The translations under genes were made by a program, and so were the position numbers. A DNA stretch of 41,141 nucleotides from a virus, in the IMG/VR virus record IMGVR_UViG_3300044644_000407, positions 1-41,141 of that record. One strand, given 5' to 3'. The notes beneath the pieces were generated by a model that saw only the letters and a program-made list of their open reading frames with translations, was not told the DNA's origin and ran no database searches. The number at the start of each line of letters is the position of its first letter. Within the stretch, counting starts at the first letter, position 1. Below are positions 38,275 to 41,141 of the stretch, in pieces.

Positions 38275-38987
38275 TAGTATGATCCGGCGTAGATGTTGTA
38301 CCGGCCCCGCCGCGCCACGATGCTGTAGGGCATGGACATGACGTCGTCGGGGAAGTTGACCCGCTTGAGGTTACGCTTGCTGGTCATAGCGATCCGCTGC
38401 ACGGTCGGCGGCGGCTCGATGCCAAACTCGTTAGCGATCTCGCAGGCGAGGCTGTACTTGAAGCAGCGCAGGTATCCTGGCGGGAAGGCCAGCACGGTCG
38501 CTGCGTTGACAGGCTGGGTCAGCGGCTCCACGGACACGAAATGCCACTCCAACGGCCTTGTAGCCACCGGGTAGATGGTCATCTCGATGTCGGGGTTCGT
38601 GAAGTTCGGCCATATGACCTGCGGGTAGGTTGCCGTAACCGTTTTGAGCGCGATGCCGTTGTACTGCTGCTGGTTGATGATCTTGATGCCGTAGCTCAAA
38701 CCATTCGCCGGATCGCGGAAGTAGGTGGCGTCGTCGAGCTTCACGGGGCGCCCACCTACAAAATTGCCCGTGGGGCCGAGTGTGCGTGTCGCCACGCCTT
38801 GCGGCCAAGTGAAGACTTGGTCTTGCGTGGCGTAGACCATTAGCCGCTCAAGGTTCCAGCTATCGATCATCTGCTGCATCGCCGCGAGAGCGTCTTGTGT
38901 CGTCGCAGCGGAGGGCACCTCGCCTTCGGCTAGTTGCCCGATCAGGCGCAGCGCCGCGTTAATCTGGTCCCCGGCGGTCGTGCTCAT
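38274..38987 (-). CDS. Tail accessory/head-to-tail adaptor, P22 gp4-like
   Basis: The 237-residue protein opens with DQINAALRLIGQLAEGEVPS, then AATTQDALAAMQQMIDSWNL and ERLMVYATQDQVFTWPQG, the pattern of the P22 tail accessory factor gp4 family. Later conserved parts are RPVKLDDATYFRD, QQYNGIALK, YPVATRPLEWHFVS and AFPPGYLRCFKYSLACEIANEFG. It binds the portal ring to begin tail assembly. P22 gp4 also has muramidase activity; I see no basis to claim it here. It overlaps the small upstream gene by 29 bases. Confidence 0.88.
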   Translation of the reverse strand: MSTTAGDQINAALRLIGQLAEGEVPSAATTQDALAAMQQMIDSWNLERLMVYATQDQVFTWPQGVATRTLGPTGNFVGGRPVKLDDATYFRDPANGLSYGIKIINQQQYNGIALKTVTATYPQVIWPNFTNPDIEMTIYPVATRPLEWHFVSVEPLTQPVNAATVLAFPPGYLRCFKYSLACEIANEFGIEPPPTVQRIAMTSKRNLKRVNFPDDVMSMPYSIVARRGRYNIYAGSY

Positions 38988-39150
38988 TGGTCACCCTCGG
39001 TCGGCCACGCCGCGCCACGACAAGCTCGTTGGGCGCAACTTCTTCGCCGGGAGTATACCGCTCCCAGCCGTTTTTCTCATCTGCTTCCGCTTCCATGTCC
39101 ATCGTCGCAACCTTGTGGCCGTGAACGGGGTGCTTGAGATGGATAATCAC
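38959..39150 (-). CDS. Small phage protein before gp4-like gene (63 aa, GTG start)
   Basis: The GTG start at 39150 overlaps the methyltransferase stop as GTGA. The product MIIHLKHPVHGHKVATMDME continues AEADEKNGWERYTPGEEVAP and ends NEHDRRGPD. This HP-HG-KVATM--EA--DE-NGW-RY pattern is common in small phage proteins encoded just upstream of gp4-like genes. Its function is not established. The 29-base overlap with the gp4-like start suggests coupled translation. Confidence 0.75.
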   Translation of the reverse strand: MIIHLKHPVHGHKVATMDMEAEADEKNGWERYTPGEEVAPNELVVARRGRPRVTNEHDRRGPD

Positions 39151-39641
39151 TTAAACCCCACGCCCAAAAGGTTGTTGAACGCCGTGCGCTTGATATGCAC
39201 TTCCGAAAACTGTTTCAGGCTGTCTCGTAGCGTGTCCGACACAAAACCGCAGTGGTGCGCCATGTACGGGTTGTTTTCAAGCGCGGTGCGCAGCCCGTAC
39301 ATCAGGTCTAGGCCAGTAATTGGCCCTGCCGGAGACACGTACAGCACATCTTCCGTCGGATAAACGTCTTCCAGATCCGGCACAAGAATGACGGCCTTAC
39401 CGCCGGGCTTTAGAACCCGATAGATCTCCGAGACTGCTTGCGGTACTTCGTGCGGGTAGACGTGTTCCAGCACATGCGAGCAGTACACGATGTCAAATTC
39501 GCCCACAGCACCCATGTCGGTGATGCTGGCGACGATGTCCGGCTCACACTCGGCGCAGGCGTCGAGCCGCACTTCTTCGCAAGCGGGGAACCACTCAGGA
39601 AGTGGCCCCCGCCCGCAGCCTGCGTGCAAGACTCGGATCAA
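39147..39641 (-). CDS. Class I SAM-dependent methyltransferase (Methyltransf_11-type)
   Basis: The product has motif I VLHAGCGRGPLPEW, an acidic LDACAE at the end of the second strand, DIVYCSHVLEHV (motif II with the HVLEH signature) and LKPGGKAVILVPD (motif III). These are marks of small-molecule or sugar methyltransferases. I use the TTG at 39641, which overlaps the preceding stop as TTGA after GGAAAGG; a GTG at 39656 is the alternative. It lies in a cassette with a glycosyltransferase and two head-fibre-like proteins, so methylation of a glycan is a reasonable inference, not shown. Confidence 0.85.
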   Translation of the reverse strand: MIRVLHAGCGRGPLPEWFPACEEVRLDACAECEPDIVASITDMGAVGEFDIVYCSHVLEHVYPHEVPQAVSEIYRVLKPGGKAVILVPDLEDVYPTEDVLYVSPAGPITGLDLMYGLRTALENNPYMAHHCGFVSDTLRDSLKQFSEVHIKRTAFNNLLGVGFK

Positions 39642-39883
39642 GCCGAGCCTTTCCACAGGCCAAGCGCGGACAGCGTGTTCATGATTTCCTGAACCGCTGC
39701 CAGTTGCGTAGCCCCAAACGATGCGGACGTTGCAATGTTGGTAGTCGCTTGCACGCTTGATGCACGCTGTGTAACGGGCGCTTTGCCATAAAATCCCACA
39801 GTGCCGCCAGACGTGCCGATGATGGCATCGTTGAGCACTGGGTCTTCAAAGGCCACGCCGATTGGCTTGGTGTTTTGAGGCAT
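39638..39883 (-). CDS. Head-fibre-like protein, paralog (81 aa)
   Basis: N-terminal QNTKPIGVAFEDPVLNDAII is nearly that of the 85-residue protein at 93-350. The middle TVGFYGKAPVTQRASSVQA and SASFGATQLAAVQEI match the 102-residue protein at 40600-40908. The end ALGLWKGSA equals that of the 85-residue protein. It thus looks like a mosaic of both. Probably a capsid surface fibre or decoration. It lies between glycosyltransferase and methyltransferase genes. Confidence 0.72.
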   Translation of the reverse strand: MPQNTKPIGVAFEDPVLNDAIIGTSGGTVGFYGKAPVTQRASSVQATTNIATSASFGATQLAAVQEIMNTLSALGLWKGSA

Positions 39884-39885
39884 GT

Positions 39886-40566
39886 CTACTCCACGTAGAG
39901 GTCGCCGCCGGGTTGCTGACGCAGGTACGTATGAAAGTTACCTTCGTAAGCCTTCTCGGTGGTGTGATGCGTAATGTCAAGGTCGGGCACGATAATCAGT
40001 TCCCCGCCCGCATCCCGCCAGTTACGACAGAATGCGTAGTCTTCACCGTACCACACGCCTTTGTGCGCCCCATGATTGAACAAGTCGATATACGGGTTAA
40101 ATTTATCGCCGTATGCCAGTTCCGGGTAGGCAGTCATGAACTTGTTGACCGCCTGCTTGGTTATCTTCAGAAACCCCGCTGGCGCAGAGAACGCCAGCAA
40201 CGCGCCGTCATCCCGCACCAGAGGCGAGCCGTCAGCGTCGGTAAGCACCGACCCCATGTACTCGACTTCGTCTCTCTTGAAGCGATACGTCCCCGCAACC
40301 ACGTCGCCTTTGGTTTCAATCAGGGTCAGAAGGTCTTGAGGCTTCCAGGAAAGATCGTGGTCGATAAACACAATAACGTCTGCTTTTACGTCGAGCGCCT
40401 TGCGCAGCATGGTGGCCCGAGCGGCTGAGATGTAGGGGCAGCCGATTTCGGACACCATGCCTTCCTCCCATCCCGCTGCTTGAATCAACGGAACAGAAGC
40501 CGCAAGGCTATCGAGCGTTTGCTGGTACGGTTTTTTAAGCGTTGGGATGCAGAAGATAACTTTCAT
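39886..40566 (-). CDS. Glycosyltransferase, GT-A-type
   Basis: The 226-residue protein starts MKVIFCIPTLKKPYQQTLDS, typical of the nucleotide-sugar-binding first strand, and has the metal-binding acidic motif IDHDLSW at about residues 73-79, with VVAGTYRFKR and WYGEDYAFCRNWRDAGG further on. ED in GEDYAFCR is the usual acceptor-side catalytic position in GT-A enzymes. There is no membrane segment, so it acts in the cytoplasm, on a virion protein or a host glycan. Lying between two head-fibre-like genes, it may glycosylate those proteins; this is inference. Confidence 0.85.
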   Translation of the reverse strand: MKVIFCIPTLKKPYQQTLDSLAASVPLIQAAGWEEGMVSEIGCPYISAARATMLRKALDVKADVIVFIDHDLSWKPQDLLTLIETKGDVVAGTYRFKRDEVEYMGSVLTDADGSPLVRDDGALLAFSAPAGFLKITKQAVNKFMTAYPELAYGDKFNPYIDLFNHGAHKGVWYGEDYAFCRNWRDAGGELIIVPDLDITHHTTEKAYEGNFHTYLRQQPGGDLYVE

Positions 40567-40575
40567 GGGTTGTCA

Positions 40576-40591
40576 GGGGGCCGAAGCCCCC
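40576..40591. other. GC-rich UUCG-type hairpin between head-fibre and glycosyltransferase genes
   Basis: On the minus strand GGGGGC-TTCG-GCCCCC forms six pairs with a very stable tetraloop, 10 bases before the glycosyltransferase ATG. No T-tract follows, so it is not a clear terminator. The same stem-loop recurs before the DNA polymerase gene (21230-21247). Confidence 0.6.
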
Positions 40592-40599
40592 CCGCAAAG

Positions 40600-40908
40600 T
40601 TACGCAGTGGCGTAAATGCCCAGACCAATCAGCGTCAGTTGGATCTCTTGCAGCGCGGCCAGTTGGGTCGCGCCGAAAGAAGCTGACGTTGCAATGGCGC
40701 TGGTGGCGTGGACAGCGGAGCTATACGCCCGCCGGACCACCGGAACCTTGCCGTAAAAGCCGACTTTCGACGTCCCAGCAGAGCCCAGCCTTACGCCCCC
40801 GGCGCCGTTGGCAACTTGAACGACCTGCCCCGATGCGCCTACGTTGAGTACCTCGTCGAGATTGCCATCACCAGTTTGATAGCCGTCACCAACCTTCGGA
40901 AGTGCCAT
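40600..40908 (-). CDS. Head-fibre-like protein (102 aa)
   Basis: The ATG has a GAGAGGAA site. The N-terminal ALPKVGDGYQTGDGNLDEVL matches the partial gene at 1-77. A Gly/Ala/Val-rich link leads to the shared KVGFYGKVPVVRRA module, then SASFGATQLAALQEI and an unusual end (GLGIYATA). It directly follows the second copy of the coat 3' end. It is the first gene after the coat in the circular reading and should decorate the capsid. Confidence 0.72.
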   Translation of the reverse strand: MALPKVGDGYQTGDGNLDEVLNVGASGQVVQVANGAGGVRLGSAGTSKVGFYGKVPVVRRAYSSAVHATSAIATSASFGATQLAALQEIQLTLIGLGIYATA

Positions 40909-40938
40909 GGTGTATTCCTCTCAGTGATTCGATTGACC

Positions 40939-41141
40939 CTAGCCCCAGACGCGCACAGCCATCTCAGGACGGATCACCTTGTAGCCGTACAGCACATCAA
41001 TACGACACGGCAGACGGTCGTTGTTGATGTCGTACTGACGCACGATCCGCATGGAGATGCCGTTGTGGACCTGACGCGAGGCCATATCGACGCCTTGCGG
41101 CATGATAAGGTCGGCGGTGGCGAAGGTGATGGCGTCGCGGT
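40939..41141 (-). CDS. Major capsid protein 3' end (partial, second copy)
   Basis: The last 67 codons of a P22-type coat gene with a TAG stop. They encode the same C-terminal residues as 354-556. The first 76 bases next to the stop differ from the other copy at about a dozen positions, mostly synonymous, while the remaining 127 are identical. In a circular reading this is the true 3' end of the coat gene whose 5' part is 557-1556. Confidence 0.85.
   Translation of the reverse strand, partial: RDAITFATADLIMPQGVDMASRQVHNGISMRIVRQYDINNDRLPCRIDVLYGYKVIRPEMAVRVWG
41015..41141. repeat. 127-bp exact repeat, copy at right end of the contig
   Basis: Identical to 430-556 and ending at the last base of the window. 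The length is a typical maximum k-mer setting of short-read assemblers, which supports an assembly join. See the entry at 430-556. Confidence 0.9.

Noticed and set aside
1-41141. Direct terminal repeats as in T7-like phages
   Set aside because: The 127-base repeat lies at the right edge but 430 bases inside the left edge, with differing flanks, so it is not a repeat of the two ends.
1-41141. A diversity-generating retroelement, given the variable surface genes
   Set aside because: No reverse transcriptase frame or template/variable repeat pair was found; the fibre paralogs differ by modules, not by scattered adenine-directed changes.
1-41141. tRNA genes, integrase and attachment site
   Set aside because: I saw no cloverleaf with conserved arms and no tyrosine or serine recombinase motif; by-eye inspection cannot fully exclude a degenerate tRNA.

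Overview
The window is an almost complete genome of a short-tailed, P22-like (podovirus-type) double-stranded DNA phage, probably assembled from a mixed community. The DNA is GC-rich. A P22-family coat protein, P22-type portal, gp4-like and gp10-like tail proteins, three ejection-type proteins and a GH108 lysozyme point to a Gram-negative host, plausibly a proteobacterium; the host cannot be fixed from the sequence. I see no integrase, phage RNA polymerase, reverse transcriptase, tRNA or CRISPR array.

Ends of the contig. The last 127 bases (41015-41141) are identical to 430-556, inside the coat gene, while the bases just before each copy differ. The simplest reading is a circle: 41141 continues at 557, giving a circular (or circularly permuted) genome of 40,585 bp. 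Bases 1-429 would then be a second, divergent allele of the region just downstream of the coat gene. Under that reading the late genes form one leftward unit running from about 13.0 kb through base 557, across the join to 41141, and on to 26.9 kb.

Layout. (a) 12575 to 1, minus strand: small terminase, an HNH-AP2 homing endonuclease, large terminase, portal, a block of virion appendage or decoration proteins, scaffold, coat. (b) 40.9 to 26.9 kb, minus strand: end of the coat gene, a surface-decoration cassette (two head-fibre-like proteins flanking a glycosyltransferase, then a methyltransferase), P22 gp4-like protein, small structural proteins, a beta-helix spike-like protein, gp10-like head-closure protein, fibre-like proteins, a cupin, three ejection proteins, a TM-coiled-coil protein, holin and endolysin. 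(c) 13.0-13.67 kb: a regulatory gap with repeats, palindromes and promoters. (d) 13.67-16.85 kb, plus strand: early-type genes including a Cys-rich conserved protein and a sliding-clamp-like protein, closed by a strong terminator. (e) 23.46-16.92 kb, minus strand: replication and recombination (two small proteins, RecB/Cas4-like nuclease, a putative ssDNA-binding-type protein, family A DNA polymerase, primase-helicase). (f) 23.55-26.93 kb, plus strand: VRR-NUC nuclease, cytosine methyltransferase-like protein, SNF2-type helicase and a chain of tiny overlapping genes, convergent with the lysis genes.

Genes within the operons commonly overlap by ATGA or TGATG, and I used this to choose many starts. 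Product names are from motif and family recognition by eye; no database search was run.
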